Shown piece after piece: positions 8,876-17,840 of a stretch of 64,000 nt of DNA (position 1 is its first letter; each line of letters opens with the position of its first letter). The DNA is from Idiomarina sp. MD25a (GTDB lineage Bacteria > Pseudomonadota > Gammaproteobacteria > Enterobacterales > Alteromonadaceae): NCBI RefSeq assembly GCF_001870515.1, contig NZ_MDGT01000002.1, positions 372,066-436,065 of the forward strand. The letters run 5' to 3'. Both the position numbers and the translations under genes were made by a program. The notes beneath the pieces were generated by a model that had not been told where the DNA came from, ran no database searches, and was given only the letters and a program-made list of their open reading frames with translations.

Positions 8876-9319
8876 TCAGGCTTCCTCAGCTGCTTTATAC
8901 TCGCAGTCTTCACCTCGTTGACATTCACCGTACAGGTATAAACTGTGGTTAGTCAGCTTGATTTTATTCTGCTCAGCAATACGCACCTGACGTTCTTCGA
9001 TAACATCATCTTCGAACTCAAATACATGACCGCAAGTCAAGCAGACAAGGTGATCATGGTGTTCTTTAGCGCTCAGCTCAAAGACCGAACGACCGCCTTC
9101 AAAATGGTGACGGGTAATAATACCCGCATCATCGAATTGGTTTAACACGCGGTAAACCGTGGCGAGACCGATTTCATCTTTTTGCTCGAGCAAAATTTTA
9201 TAGACGTCCTCGGCACTAATATGCTGATTCTCTGGTTGCTTAAGAATCTCCAGAATTTTTACGCGTGGAGACGTTACTTTAAGACCAGCTTTTTTCAATT
9301 GTTCATCATTTGTCGCCAT
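8876..9319 (-). CDS. fur: Ferric uptake regulator
   Basis: A 148-residue Fur protein. The frame extends to 9364, but MATNDEQLKKAGLKVTSPR at 9319 matches the family start. The winged helix (KILEILKQP to ATVYRVLNQF) is followed by the HHFEGGRSVFEL and HHDHLVCLTCGHVFEF metal-site segments and a second cysteine pair (CQRGEDC) near the C-terminus for structural zinc. It represses iron-uptake genes with Fe(II) as co-repressor. It lies 62 bases downstream of fldA, as in E. coli. I saw no clear Fur box next to it. Confidence 0.96.
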   Translation of the reverse strand: MATNDEQLKKAGLKVTSPRVKILEILKQPENQHISAEDVYKILLEQKDEIGLATVYRVLNQFDDAGIITRHHFEGGRSVFELSAKEHHDHLVCLTCGHVFEFEDDVIEERQVRIAEQNKIKLTNHSLYLYGECQRGEDCEYKAAEEA

Positions 9320-9381
9320 GGTGCTCTTCGCTTTCTTGTTTAGTTGTTCAGTAGCTTTGCTCAAAATAGCGCAAAACTATC

Positions 9382-9909
9382 CTAGTTGGCTAGCTCTGCG
9401 AGACACATCTCTTCATAAACCTGCTTACACCATTGTGTAACTCGGTCTTTAGTTAGTTCAGGTTGGCGATCTTCGTCAATACCTAAACCCACAAAATGAT
9501 TCTCATCGATTAGACCTTTTGAAGCTTCAAAATGATAGCTTTCGGTTGGCCAGTGACCGACGATGATGGCACCCCTTGCTTCAACGATATCGCGTACCAT
9601 ACCCATCGCGTCTAAGAAGTACTCAGCGTAGTCTTCTTGGTCACCACATCCAAAAATAGCTACTAGCTTATCGGTAAAGTCGATCTCTTCTAGTTCGGGG
9701 AAGAAATCATCCCAATCGCATTGGGCTTCACCATAATACCAAGTGGGAATTCCGAATAAGAGAAGGTCGTAGCTCGCGATGTCTTCTTTACTCGATTTTG
9801 CGATATCTTTGACCTCAACAAGCTTCTTGCCCAGTTCTTTCTCGATCATGTGGGCGACCGCTTCGGTATTACCCGTATCACTTCCAAAGAAAATTCCAAC
9901 AGTTGCCAT
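9382..9909 (-). CDS. fldA: Flavodoxin I
   Basis: A 175-residue long-chain flavodoxin. The FMN phosphate loop GSDTGNTE lies at residues 9-16, and the aromatic FMN-stacking segments PTWYYGE and GCGDQEDYAEYF are present with the long-chain insertion. It carries low-potential electrons in the cytoplasm. Its start is three bases after the ybfE stop, and fur follows, an order shared with E. coli ybfE-fldA-fur. Confidence 0.96.
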   Translation of the reverse strand: MATVGIFFGSDTGNTEAVAHMIEKELGKKLVEVKDIAKSSKEDIASYDLLLFGIPTWYYGEAQCDWDDFFPELEEIDFTDKLVAIFGCGDQEDYAEYFLDAMGMVRDIVEARGAIIVGHWPTESYHFEASKGLIDENHFVGLGIDEDRQPELTKDRVTQWCKQVYEEMCLAELAN

Positions 9910-9912
9910 AAA

Positions 9913-10236
9913 TCAACTTTCACCTGATTTTACTAAATTAACGACAGCTGGCAGCAATTGTTCTGGGTTTGCCAGCGAGATTTTAATCATCGCCTCGACT
10001 AAATCGCTACGGTTACAGCCGGAGGATGACGCGACCTCATTCAAATGCTCATGCACAGATTGGTCGACTTTTAATTCAATACGCTTTCTACCTTGACGCC
10101 GGTCTCGTTGCAATTGCCGACGCTTGTTAATTTTTAATTGCTCATTACGCGGTAGCGGATTTGTTCGAGGTCGTCCTTTACGAGGCTGATCAACGAACAA
10201 ATCGATCGTTACTTTATCCGTGTTTTCTTTTGCCAT
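9913..10236 (-). CDS. ybfE: YbfE-like protein (LexA-regulated protein family)
   Basis: A 107-residue basic protein. The start MAKENTDKVTIDLFVD and the block RKGRPRTNPLPRNEQLKINKR resemble E. coli YbfE, and the second half (KRIELKVDQSVHEHLNEVA, RSDLVEAMI) looks like a ribbon-helix-helix DNA-binding domain. In E. coli this gene belongs to the LexA regulon; I searched the sequence before ybfE and before the upstream DUF2788 gene and saw no CTGT-N8-ACAG site. It is followed three bases later by fldA. Confidence 0.85.
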   Translation of the reverse strand: MAKENTDKVTIDLFVDQPRKGRPRTNPLPRNEQLKINKRRQLQRDRRQGRKRIELKVDQSVHEHLNEVASSSGCNRSDLVEAMIKISLANPEQLLPAVVNLVKSGES

Positions 10237-10251
10237 GTGTTTTCGGTCGAT

Positions 10252-10467
10252 TTAGACACCGACCTCCCAAACTACTTGGATGATACCTTTGGCAATAAAG
10301 CCAAAACAGCCCAGAAATAAAACCATCCACACGATGACGCGTCCAAACTTGGGAACTGACGAACGCTTAAGTACGTCACGAATGGCTAAGCCTATCAATA
10401 AGAAAAGTATACCTAGCGTAATATTAGTAACGAGTACTTCTATTTGCTCATAATATTCAGCCAACAT
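10252..10467 (-). CDS. DUF2788 small membrane protein
   Basis: A 71-residue protein with two transmembrane helices (about residues 13-30 and 43-64) separated by a basic loop (RDVLKRSSVPKFGR). It resembles the DUF2788 family found beside ybfF/ybfE in Alteromonadales and Vibrionales. It starts 59 bases after the ybfF stop and ends 15 bases before ybfE, on the same strand. No biochemical role is known to me. Confidence 0.8.
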   Translation of the reverse strand: MLAEYYEQIEVLVTNITLGILFLLIGLAIRDVLKRSSVPKFGRVIVWMVLFLGCFGFIAKGIIQVVWEVGV

Positions 10468-10526
10468 CCTTAAGATACCACCTTATAGGCCGATAGAAAC
10501 GTCGCTTATAATAGCACAGTCGACCG

Positions 10527-11315
10527 TTAAAGACGACCTTGGCTAGCTAGAAAATCCTTGACCAGACGGTTGAAAATACGTGGTTTTTCGGCGTGTAACC
10601 AATGGCCTGTGTTTTCAACAACTTTGACCTGCGTATTACTAAAACGTTGGGTCACTTGCGTTTTGTGTTGTTCGGTTAGATAGTCTGAGTTCCCGCCCTT
10701 TATAAACAAACAAGGCCCTGAATAATGGCCGTCACTAACACTACTGGCAATGTGTTCGTATTGCTCGGTAATCGCATTTAAATTGAGTCGCCACGCGAAA
10801 TGGTCGCCGTCCTTGCGGAGGTTCTTCAGTAAAAATTGGCGCACGCCTTTCTCTTTTATTGCCGAACTCAGTTGTTTATCGGCTTCACTACGGCTGCCTA
10901 TTTGTTTTAGGTCCAAACCTGCTAGGGCATCTAGAATGCCATTGTGATGAGCAGGGTAAGCGACTGGAGCAATATCAGCGAAAACAGCTGCTTGTACACG
11001 ATCTTCATAGCGCATAGCCACTTCCATGGCTATTTTGCCCCCCATGGAATGACCGACTAACGAAAATTCTTTTAAAGTTAATGCATCAGCCAGGGCCACG
11101 ATATCATCTGCCATTTCCGCGTAAGTCATACTGTCACGATGAGGGGATTCACCGTGATTACGCGCGTCGGGGAGTACGCAGAAATAGTCATCGACTAAAT
11201 CGCGAGCAAGGCTTTTGAGGTTATCACCATCACCGAATAAACCGTGAATGATAATAACAGCGGGGTTTTGCTTGTCGCCCATGGTTTCATAATGCAGTAA
11301 TTCTGACTCTGCCAT
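10527..11315 (-). CDS. ybfF: YbfF-type alpha/beta hydrolase (acyl-CoA esterase)
   Basis: A 262-residue alpha/beta hydrolase (E. coli YbfF 254). The oxyanion segment HGLFGDGDNLKSLA, the DARNHGESPH loop and the nucleophile elbow GHSMGG are present; NTGHWLHAEKP near the C-terminus carries the catalytic His. E. coli YbfF hydrolyses short- and medium-chain esters and acyl-CoAs. The frame is open to 11492, which would run over the divergent seqA start, so the ATG at 11315, preceded by aaagg, is used. It diverges from seqA as in E. coli. Confidence 0.93.
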   Translation of the reverse strand: MAESELLHYETMGDKQNPAVIIIHGLFGDGDNLKSLARDLVDDYFCVLPDARNHGESPHRDSMTYAEMADDIVALADALTLKEFSLVGHSMGGKIAMEVAMRYEDRVQAAVFADIAPVAYPAHHNGILDALAGLDLKQIGSRSEADKQLSSAIKEKGVRQFLLKNLRKDGDHFAWRLNLNAITEQYEHIASSVSDGHYSGPCLFIKGGNSDYLTEQHKTQVTQRFSNTQVKVVENTGHWLHAEKPRIFNRLVKDFLASQGRL

Positions 11316-11416
11316 CGTTGTGCCTTTAGTGTTAAACTTTGCTAATATTTTCCGAGCTTTAGTGGTTGGTTGCAAGTCAACCCCACGAATCGATAACAAT
11401 GAGGAATTAAAAACCG

Positions 11417-11905
11417 ATGAAACGCATCGAAGTTGAAGACGATTTATACGCGTATATCGCGAGCCACACGCAGCAAATCGGTGAGAGCGCATCAGATATT
11501 TTGCGCCGTTTATTGGGCTTCGACAGTGTTGCTCAGGTTGAGCCGATGCAGGTCGAAGAGAGCGCTACTGACTCTGTTTTTAACCGGTTAAACCAGCAAG
11601 ATGTTAATGTACAGAAAAGTGTAGTGGCGCGTTTCCTCTACATTTTGAGCATGCTGTATAAGACTCATCCCGAGCAGTTTGAAACCGTGTTAACTATTCG
11701 TGGCCGCGATCGTCAGTATTTTGCGCGCTCGGAAGAAGCGTTGCTGACCAGTGGTAATAGTACTAATCCGAAGGCGATCCCCTCGTCACCTTTTTGGGTG
11801 GTGACGAACAATAACACGACGAAGAAGAAATCGATGTTGACTCAGGTTGCGCAAAAGCTTGGATACAGCAAACCTGAAGTCGAGCAAATTAGGGACTTTT
11901 TATAA
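11417..11905 (+). CDS. seqA: SeqA, negative modulator of replication initiation
   Basis: A 162-residue SeqA. The N-terminal oligomerisation domain MKRIEVEDDLYAYIASHT is nearly family consensus, followed by SASDILRRLLGF. The C-terminal DNA-binding domain includes VARFLYILSMLY, RGRDRQYFA and the end WVVTNNNTTKKKSML. It binds hemimethylated GATC sites, so a Dam-methylating host is implied. A gaggaat ribosome binding site precedes the ATG. Its stop overlaps the pgm start (TAATG), so the pair is coupled as in E. coli. Confidence 0.97.
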   Translation: MKRIEVEDDLYAYIASHTQQIGESASDILRRLLGFDSVAQVEPMQVEESATDSVFNRLNQQDVNVQKSVVARFLYILSMLYKTHPEQFETVLTIRGRDRQYFARSEEALLTSGNSTNPKAIPSSPFWVVTNNNTTKKKSMLTQVAQKLGYSKPEVEQIRDFL

Positions 11906-13536
11906 TGACGGTGCATGAACGAGCGGGACAGCCCGCAACCGCAGCGGATAGTGTGAACATCGCGCAGCTGGTCAGTGCTTATTATGTGTACGAACCCGAC
12001 CCACGTAATGCGCATCAAAAAGTGAGCTTTGGAACGTCAGGCCATCGCGGTTCTGCGCTGGCGCGAAGTTTTAACGAGGCACATATTTTAGCGATTGCCC
12101 AAGCTATTTGTGCCTACCGCGAAGAGCAGGGCATTGAGGGTCCGATTCTACTCGGCAAGGACACCCATGCACTTTCAGAGTCGGCTTACATTTCGGCACT
12201 CGATGTGTTTTTAGGTAATGGGTTAGAAGTACATGTACAAACAGAGCATGGTTATACGCCCACGCCTGCATTGAGTCACGCTATTTTGATGTACAACGCA
12301 AACCATCAAAAGCAATGTGACGGGGTGGTCATCACGCCTTCACATAATCCGCCACAGGATGGCGGCTTTAAATATAATCCGCCGCATGGTGGACCGGCCG
12401 ATTCTGATGCTACGCGAGTCATTGAAAAATACGCGAATGCACTATTGTCGTCTGGTCTTCAAGGGGTTAATACTTGTGAACGGGAAGATGTGTTATCGCA
12501 TCCAAAGTTAATCTTTGTTGATTGGCGTAAGCACTATATTGACGATCTGCCACGCTGTATCAATATGGACCTCATCAAAGGTGCAAATTTGCGTCTCGCG
12601 GTCGATGCAATGGGTGGCGCAGGTGCTGACTATTGGCACCAAATCGCAGAGACTTATGGGCTCAATATCGATATTTTCAACGATCACGTCGATCCAGGTT
12701 TTCAGTTTATGAGCCTCGATAAAGACGGCAAGATACGCATGGACTGCTCCTCGCCTTATGCCATGGCAGGTCTGTTGGCTTATAAAGATCGATACGATTT
12801 AGCCGGTGGAAACGACCCAGATTATGATCGCCATGGTATCGTTACACCGGATGGTTTAATGAATCCTAATCATTACCTTGCTGTTGCGATTGATTATTTG
12901 TGTAAGTCGCGGGAATGGGGAGCCGATGTTGCGATTGGTAAGACACTCGTTTCCAGCCAAATGATTGATCGCGTTGTAGAAGATAATCAACGCAAGGTTT
13001 ATGAAGTGCCTGTTGGCTTCAAATGGTTCGCTCAGCAGCTACGTGCGGGCGATATTGGTTTTGCAGGAGAGGAGAGTGCCGGAGCCACTTTGCTCGATCG
13101 CCAAGGTGATGTTTGGACCACTGATAAAGACGGCATCGTGATGGTATTGTTAGCTGCCGAATTACAAGCTGCCACCGGTAAATCCCCGAGTGATTACTAC
13201 AAAGAGTTATGTGCACAGCACGGCGAAGCCTTTTATCAGCGGGTTGATACGGCATCGTCGTTGGAACAGAACGCGCGCTTCAAGGATATTCGAGCCTACA
13301 AATTGAAATTGGCCACGTTAGCTGAAAGTAAAGTTGTCGATATCTTCACAAAAGCGCCGGGTAATGACGCTCAATTTGGCGGTGTTAAGGTCGTGTTAGA
13401 AGATGGCTGGTTTGCCGCACGACCCTCAGGCACTGAGCCGGTGTATAAAATCTATGCGGAAAGCTTTAAATCAGCCGCACACCTCGAGCAAATCATTGCT
13501 GAAGCGCGCGACTGGGTCGCTGAGCTTATTCAGTAA
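11905..13536 (+). CDS. pgm: Phosphoglucomutase (alpha-D-glucose phosphate-specific)
   Basis: A 543-residue mutase interconverting glucose-1-phosphate and glucose-6-phosphate. GTSGHRG lies near residues 47-53, the phosphoserine loop TPSHNPP near 145-151, the Mg loop GGNDPDYDRHG near 305-315, and the sugar-binding GEESAGA and phosphate-binding RPSGTEP later. All key residues are present. The start overlaps the seqA stop by one base. A perfect 12-bp hairpin lies just past the stop. Confidence 0.97.
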   Translation: MTVHERAGQPATAADSVNIAQLVSAYYVYEPDPRNAHQKVSFGTSGHRGSALARSFNEAHILAIAQAICAYREEQGIEGPILLGKDTHALSESAYISALDVFLGNGLEVHVQTEHGYTPTPALSHAILMYNANHQKQCDGVVITPSHNPPQDGGFKYNPPHGGPADSDATRVIEKYANALLSSGLQGVNTCEREDVLSHPKLIFVDWRKHYIDDLPRCINMDLIKGANLRLAVDAMGGAGADYWHQIAETYGLNIDIFNDHVDPGFQFMSLDKDGKIRMDCSSPYAMAGLLAYKDRYDLAGGNDPDYDRHGIVTPDGLMNPNHYLAVAIDYLCKSREWGADVAIGKTLVSSQMIDRVVEDNQRKVYEVPVGFKWFAQQLRAGDIGFAGEESAGATLLDRQGDVWTTDKDGIVMVLLAAELQAATGKSPSDYYKELCAQHGEAFYQRVDTASSLEQNARFKDIRAYKLKLATLAESKVVDIFTKAPGNDAQFGGVKVVLEDGWFAARPSGTEPVYKIYAESFKSAAHLEQIIAEARDWVAELIQ

Positions 13537-13544
13537 TTGTTGGT

Positions 13545-13572
13545 GTACTGAAGCGCGTTAGCGCTTCAGTAC
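13545..13572. terminator. Perfect 12-bp hairpin between convergent pgm and MFS genes
   Basis: GTACTGAAGCGC and its exact reverse complement flank a GTTA loop. The loop contains the MFS stop codon and the right arm encodes its last residues. No T run follows on either strand, so it is not a classical intrinsic terminator; it may protect 3' ends or act with another factor. Confidence 0.55.
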
Positions 13573-14847
13573 CGCCGTACCATCCACTTCTTCTTCGGTA
13601 TCGTCCTCTTCATCTGGCGCTTCTTCCGCCATGGACGTTAATAGCTCATCAGAGGTTTGTGACGGTGCTAGAATAGCAAAGTTACTATGTAACTGTTCCT
13701 CAGCTTTAGCTCGACGTGTGATGCGGTACAGTGCGTAACAACCCACAAAAGCGGTGAGACCACCAAGCAGTAGGAAGAAGTAGTTAATAGCACCGAACTG
13801 CATCAACGCAGCGACCGCCGGCGCACCGATGATACTACCTGCACCACCGATTTTGATGATAGCGCCCGTGGCGCCAACCATCTGGTCCTTCTCGAGGTAA
13901 TCGTTGGTGTGTGCCATACCGAGCGAGTAGAGCGGCAGAATAAAGGCACCGAGCACTGCAACGACGAGATAGATCAATAAGGCGTTACCTGCACCAAGCT
14001 GTGCAAGTACAATAGCGGCTGCGGTTCCGCCTGCCGCACAAATTGCAATGACGATACGGCGATCGATACGGTCGGATAGCAAGCCAAACGGTGTTTGTGA
14101 GAGAAGCCCGCCAACAATGAACGCCGACATAAAGAACGTGATTTGCAACACGGAAAGACCAATATACGAGGCATACATTGGACCGATACCATAAAACATG
14201 GCGTAACATGCCTGCATTACGAAGGCGTTAATGACACCTAAAGGTACTGTGTTGAGCAGCATTTTAACGGGTACTTTGCGATTTTCGTGAGTGGTTGGCT
14301 CAACGGTGACGCTTACCAAGATGGGGATTAGTGCTAAATTGATAAGCAGTACCACAATGGCAAAGGCGATAAAACCACCCGGATCTGCGACACCGAGTAT
14401 TAACTGACCGGCAATCAGACCACTGTAAATAATAACAAGGTAGATGGATAACAAGGTGCCACGGCTCTTGTTATCAGCCATGGTATTTAGCCAACTTTCA
14501 ACAATGACGAAGATACCTGAAATAGCGAAGCCGGTAATAAAACGCATGACAAACCAGACGACCGGGTCAATCCAAATGGCTTGAACTAACACGCTGGCAG
14601 CGGCGAGGGCAGCCAGTCCGCCAAACGAGCGTATATAACCGACTCGGCGAATATCTTTGGGCGCGCGAGTCGAGCCAAATAAATAGCCAATAAAGTAGGC
14701 CGACATAATGAAGCCTGTGACCAGGGTGCCAAAATCTTCAATCGTGGCACGTAAACTGAGTAACGTACTGGTCATACCGACACAGACGCCAATCAAACTG
14801 ATACTCGATAATAACGAGCTAATGCCACGTAATTGTTTTTTAAGCAT
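13558..14847 (-). CDS. MFS transporter, YcaD-like
   Basis: A 429-residue carrier with about 12 hydrophobic segments. The motif after helix 2 is atypical (FGSTRAPKDIRRVGYIRSF), while the repeat in the second half reads GLLSDRIDRRIV, a good MFS signature. RFITGFAISGIFVIVESWLN resembles YcaD-type carriers. The C-terminal tail is acidic (EEAPDEEDDTEEE) and cytoplasmic. The substrate is unknown. It is convergent with pgm; the 187-base region upstream is shared with the divergent DUF2066-hda operon. Confidence 0.85.
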   Translation of the reverse strand: MLKKQLRGISSLLSSISLIGVCVGMTSTLLSLRATIEDFGTLVTGFIMSAYFIGYLFGSTRAPKDIRRVGYIRSFGGLAALAAASVLVQAIWIDPVVWFVMRFITGFAISGIFVIVESWLNTMADNKSRGTLLSIYLVIIYSGLIAGQLILGVADPGGFIAFAIVVLLINLALIPILVSVTVEPTTHENRKVPVKMLLNTVPLGVINAFVMQACYAMFYGIGPMYASYIGLSVLQITFFMSAFIVGGLLSQTPFGLLSDRIDRRIVIAICAAGGTAAAIVLAQLGAGNALLIYLVVAVLGAFILPLYSLGMAHTNDYLEKDQMVGATGAIIKIGGAGSIIGAPAVAALMQFGAINYFFLLLGGLTAFVGCYALYRITRRAKAEEQLHSNFAILAPSQTSDELLTSMAEEAPDEEDDTEEEVDGTAVLKR

Positions 14848-14954
14848 AATGTTCCTGATCGCGAAGTTTGCTTTATTCTAGCGATATGACCTGATTTTGA
14901 CTAGGTTATCGGCGAATAACTTCAATTTGTGTTGTTGAATGCATTCCCACAAGG

Positions 14955-14963
14955 TTATCCACA
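14955..14963 (+). promoter_or_regulatory. Perfect DnaA box upstream of the DUF2066-hda operon
   Basis: TTATCCACA matches the strongest E. coli DnaA box exactly. It lies 71 bases before the DUF2066 start, in the only intergenic region before hda. Control by DnaA of the gene for its own inactivator is a reasonable inference. Confidence 0.55.
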
Positions 14964-15034
14964 AGTTGTCACTTGCCGTGTTGCGCTTGGGTGTTTAACA
15001 TGCATTTTATGACCGATTTTTTTAAGGCTAACTT

Positions 15035-16132
15035 ATGACGCGCGCAATAGTTCGACAGATGATCTGTGTAGTCAGTTTATTACTTTGCTTCTCAGCTCAA
15101 GGTCGACTTATCGATGATCTATTTTCGGCGGAAATAGAGGTAGCATCGCAGACATCAAGTCAGCGCGATGATGCCTTGCGCGCGGCCTTTGAACAAGTGG
15201 TGATGAAAATATCGGGCACCGAGGAAACCTTAAGCAATAGTGCTGTTCGTAATGCCATGAGACAAATACAGGACTATTTATTACAGTACGGTTACCGTCG
15301 CGATGGCGGGACACTCTATCTCACTGCGAATTTTGACGGTCGTAAACTTGCCGAATTATTTAAAGTCAACCAATTGCCCTATTGGGGCAGTCGCAGACCT
15401 GAGCTACTGATGTGGATCGCCAATAGCGACGAACGGGGTAAGCGAAACATTTTGGCGGCTAATGACGAATCCATTTTTATTCAGCAAGTTCGCCATCTAG
15501 CGCAACAACGTGGACTGCCATTGCAATTTCCTCTAATGGACTTAACTGATGCAACCTCAGTCTCTGTTTCTGATATTTGGGGTCGATTTCTTACGCCGAT
15601 TGCTAATGCTTCGCAACGCTATCGTGCGGATGGTTATCTTGTCGCCAAGGTCGTCGATCTCGGCGTTCCTGATGACGAAACACCGCAGCAAGGTCGCTGG
15701 CGCCTTGATTGGGTGGCGCGTGTCGGTGATGTACGTAAGTCGGGAGAGGTGTATGCCAACTCAAAAGACTTTTTGGCAACGCCATTTATAGAACAACTCC
15801 ACGAAACACTCGCCAGTGAGTTCGCATTAGTGGCGTCAGGTGAGAGTAAAGCCATTCAATTTCCGATTCGTATTGAGGGCATCGAGGGATGGCAAAGCAT
15901 TTTAGATGTACAACGTTTTTTTGCCAGTGTGACTTCTGTGCAACAAGTCAAGTTGACCGACTACAGCGCGACATTCAGTCGCTTTGAAGTGACGTTAACC
16001 GATACGCCCGATCATCTGTTACAAGCGATTGAACTTGATGGTCGCTTACAGCAAAAACGCCGAGACCCTTTCGCAGCCGTGACACAAGATACCGATGATG
16101 AAACGACTTATCGGTGGGTGGCAAAACAATAA
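15035..16132 (+). CDS. DUF2066 exported protein
   Basis: A 365-residue protein with an N-terminal signal peptide (residues about 1-23, hydrophobic VVSLLLCFSAQG). The early segment DDALRAAFEQVVMKISGTEE and the later YRADGYLVAKV match the DUF2066 family, which sits directly before hda in many Gammaproteobacteria. It is probably periplasmic. No enzymatic motif is visible. Its stop overlaps the hda ATG (TAATG), so hda translation depends on it. An aagg ribosome binding site precedes the start. Confidence 0.86.
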   Translation: MTRAIVRQMICVVSLLLCFSAQGRLIDDLFSAEIEVASQTSSQRDDALRAAFEQVVMKISGTEETLSNSAVRNAMRQIQDYLLQYGYRRDGGTLYLTANFDGRKLAELFKVNQLPYWGSRRPELLMWIANSDERGKRNILAANDESIFIQQVRHLAQQRGLPLQFPLMDLTDATSVSVSDIWGRFLTPIANASQRYRADGYLVAKVVDLGVPDDETPQQGRWRLDWVARVGDVRKSGEVYANSKDFLATPFIEQLHETLASEFALVASGESKAIQFPIRIEGIEGWQSILDVQRFFASVTSVQQVKLTDYSATFSRFEVTLTDTPDHLLQAIELDGRLQQKRRDPFAAVTQDTDDETTYRWVAKQ

Positions 16133-16860
16133 TGGCGGCAGGAAAGCAGCAACCACAGCAACTGACACTCGCCGTCCAGTTGCCCGATGACGAGAACTTC
16201 ACAACGTATCTCGAACAACAGAATGATAGCGTTGTGCGTTGGTTAAAACGTATTGCTGATAAAGACGTTGATGAAACTCAAGGTGTGCGGCTTACCCTAT
16301 TGTCGGGTCCCTCGGGCGCGGGAAAAAGCCATTTGTTACATGCAGTGGTATCGCAAGGTAGTCAAAATACGCATGTCATGTATCTGCCATTGGCTGAGTT
16401 AAAACACAGTGATGCAGAGCAGGTGCTCGCCGGGTTAGATGCGTTTGATATTATATGTTTGGATGACATTGACGCGGTACTGACCAGCCCCAACTGGTGC
16501 TATGAACTGTTTAAGCTAATCAACCGAGTTACTGATGAAGGGCGCTGTCGTTTGGTGATGACGGCCTCGGCAAGCGCCAGTCAATTGGATATTGAGTTGC
16601 CTGACCTGCGCTCCCGTTTGCAATGGGCAACCGCATTTCAGTTAAGTCCACTGGACGACGATGGTAAGGCAAGAGCGTTAACGTTGAGAGCCCAATGGCG
16701 AGGGTTACAATTACCCCATGACGTCGCGATGTTTATGTTACACCGATTAGGACGAGACACGGGGAGTCTGTTGGCGCACTTAGATCAGCTTGATAAGGCA
16801 TCCATCGCACACCAACGTAAACTGACTATCCCTTTTATAAAACAGGTCTTGGCTATTTAG
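16132..16860 (+). CDS. hda: Hda, DnaA regulatory inactivator
   Basis: A 242-residue AAA+ protein. The N-terminal QLTLAV is the beta-clamp-binding motif, followed by QLPDDENFTTYL. Walker A GPSGAGKSH lies near residues 58-66 and Walker B CLDDID near 107-112; LPDLRSRLQWA and the end KLTIPFIKQVLAI match E. coli Hda. It stimulates ATP hydrolysis by DnaA on the loaded clamp. Unlike E. coli Hda, whose P-loop reads GAGRSH, this one has a canonical lysine. The end overlaps the convergent DUF2069 gene by eight bases. Confidence 0.95.
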   Translation: MAAGKQQPQQLTLAVQLPDDENFTTYLEQQNDSVVRWLKRIADKDVDETQGVRLTLLSGPSGAGKSHLLHAVVSQGSQNTHVMYLPLAELKHSDAEQVLAGLDAFDIICLDDIDAVLTSPNWCYELFKLINRVTDEGRCRLVMTASASASQLDIELPDLRSRLQWATAFQLSPLDDDGKARALTLRAQWRGLQLPHDVAMFMLHRLGRDTGSLLAHLDQLDKASIAHQRKLTIPFIKQVLAI

Positions 16861-17257
16861 CGTCCTTTTGCTTTTTAAGGCCTAACCCCAGTTCACGTCC
16901 TCTATGACGTGCAAATCCAGTTGCACCAACAAAGGCAACAGTAGTAAAGATAATCTCTAACACCGACCATAAACGCTCATCTGGGTGCGTGTAAACTGTT
17001 GTCAGACCGTGCAAGAAATAGAACATCAGAATAAAGTTGAACCACGCATGGGTGTATGGTTTTCCCTTAACCAGCCCGAGCAGTGGGAAAAGCATGGGAA
17101 GTACCCAGAAAATTAATGATAAATAGGTCGGTAAAGCCGCCTCATCGGTTTCTGGCATGACGCCATGCCAAATAACCAATAGTGCTAACAATAACCAGTA
17201 GCCCAGTTGAGTTGCGATCCGGAAAAAACGTGTTTTCGGTGCCATATCGGCTGCCAT
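16853..17257 (-). CDS. DUF2069 membrane protein
   Basis: A 134-residue protein with about four transmembrane helices (LGYWLLLALLVIWHGVM, YLSLIFWVLPMLFPL, FNFILMFYFLHGLT, VLEIIFTTVAFVGATGF) and a basic C-terminus, resembling DUF2069. An ATG at 17266 directly abuts its own aagg, so I prefer the ATG at 17257, which gives normal spacing. It follows wrbA on the same strand by one base. Function unknown. Confidence 0.82.
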   Translation of the reverse strand: MAADMAPKTRFFRIATQLGYWLLLALLVIWHGVMPETDEAALPTYLSLIFWVLPMLFPLLGLVKGKPYTHAWFNFILMFYFLHGLTTVYTHPDERLWSVLEIIFTTVAFVGATGFARHRGRELGLGLKKQKDAK

Positions 17258-17258
17258 T

Positions 17259-17840
17259 TTATACATCCTTGGTTGATTTCAACTGTTGCGCAATTTTCGC
17301 TACGCGCTGGCCTAAAGCTATCGCACTGGCGCGTTCGTTAGCAGTCAGCTTGCCGTTAGGGGTTTCATTTAGCGCGCCTGCGCCATAAGGAGAGCCCCCT
17401 GCATCGGCATGGTGCAGACTGGGTTGATCGTATGGAATACCCGTCAGCAACATACCGTGATGAAGTAGCGGCAACGCCATATTGAGTAGGGTACTTTCTT
17501 GTCCACCGTGCAGTGAGCTTGAGGTGGTAAACACTGCTGCAGGTTTATCGATGAGTTGGCCATTAAGCCATTCGCGACTCGTTGACTCCCAGAACTTTTG
17601 TAGTGCTGCGCTCATATGACCAAATCGCGTTGGGCTACCCATAATGAGTCCATCGCAGTTGACTAACTCCTCTTTGCTTAGCGGTATGTCACGCATACTT
17701 GCGGCGTCGCTATCGGTCTCTACTGTACGCATAAGTACTTCAGATCCAGTTGATTGCACGCCTTCAGCGATAGCATCAGCGAGCGCTCGCGTATGGCCGC
17801 CCCGGCTGAAGTAGAAGATAATCAGGGTACAAGCGCTCAC
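17259..17840 (-). CDS. wrbA: NAD(P)H:quinone oxidoreductase, WrbA type
   Basis: A 193-residue flavodoxin-fold quinone reductase. The FMN loop YFSRGGHTRALA lies at residues 10-21, GSPTRFGHMSAALQKF near 75, the TTSSLHGGQEST loop near 105 and the late SPYGAGAL segment are all WrbA marks. It performs two-electron quinone reduction with FMN. Its start overlaps the upstream yfgD by four bases and the downstream DUF2069 gene follows closely, so the three form one operon. Confidence 0.93.
   Translation of the reverse strand: MSACTLIIFYFSRGGHTRALADAIAEGVQSTGSEVLMRTVETDSDAASMRDIPLSKEELVNCDGLIMGSPTRFGHMSAALQKFWESTSREWLNGQLIDKPAAVFTTSSSLHGGQESTLLNMALPLLHHGMLLTGIPYDQPSLHHADAGGSPYGAGALNETPNGKLTANERASAIALGQRVAKIAQQLKSTKDV

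Noticed and set aside
8876-9381. Fur box near fur/fldA
   Set aside because: No stretch close to GATAATGATAATCATTATC was seen in these intergenic regions.
10237-10526. LexA box for ybfE
   Set aside because: E. coli ybfE is LexA-controlled, but I found no CTGT-N8-ACAG in the regions before ybfE or the DUF2788 gene.
11316-11492. N-terminal extension of ybfF
   Set aside because: It would cover the divergent seqA start and has no hydrolase-like sequence; the ATG at 11315 fits homologues.
17266-17266. DUF2069 start at 17266
   Set aside because: The only ribosome binding site (aagg) touches this ATG directly; the in-frame ATG at 17257 has proper spacing.
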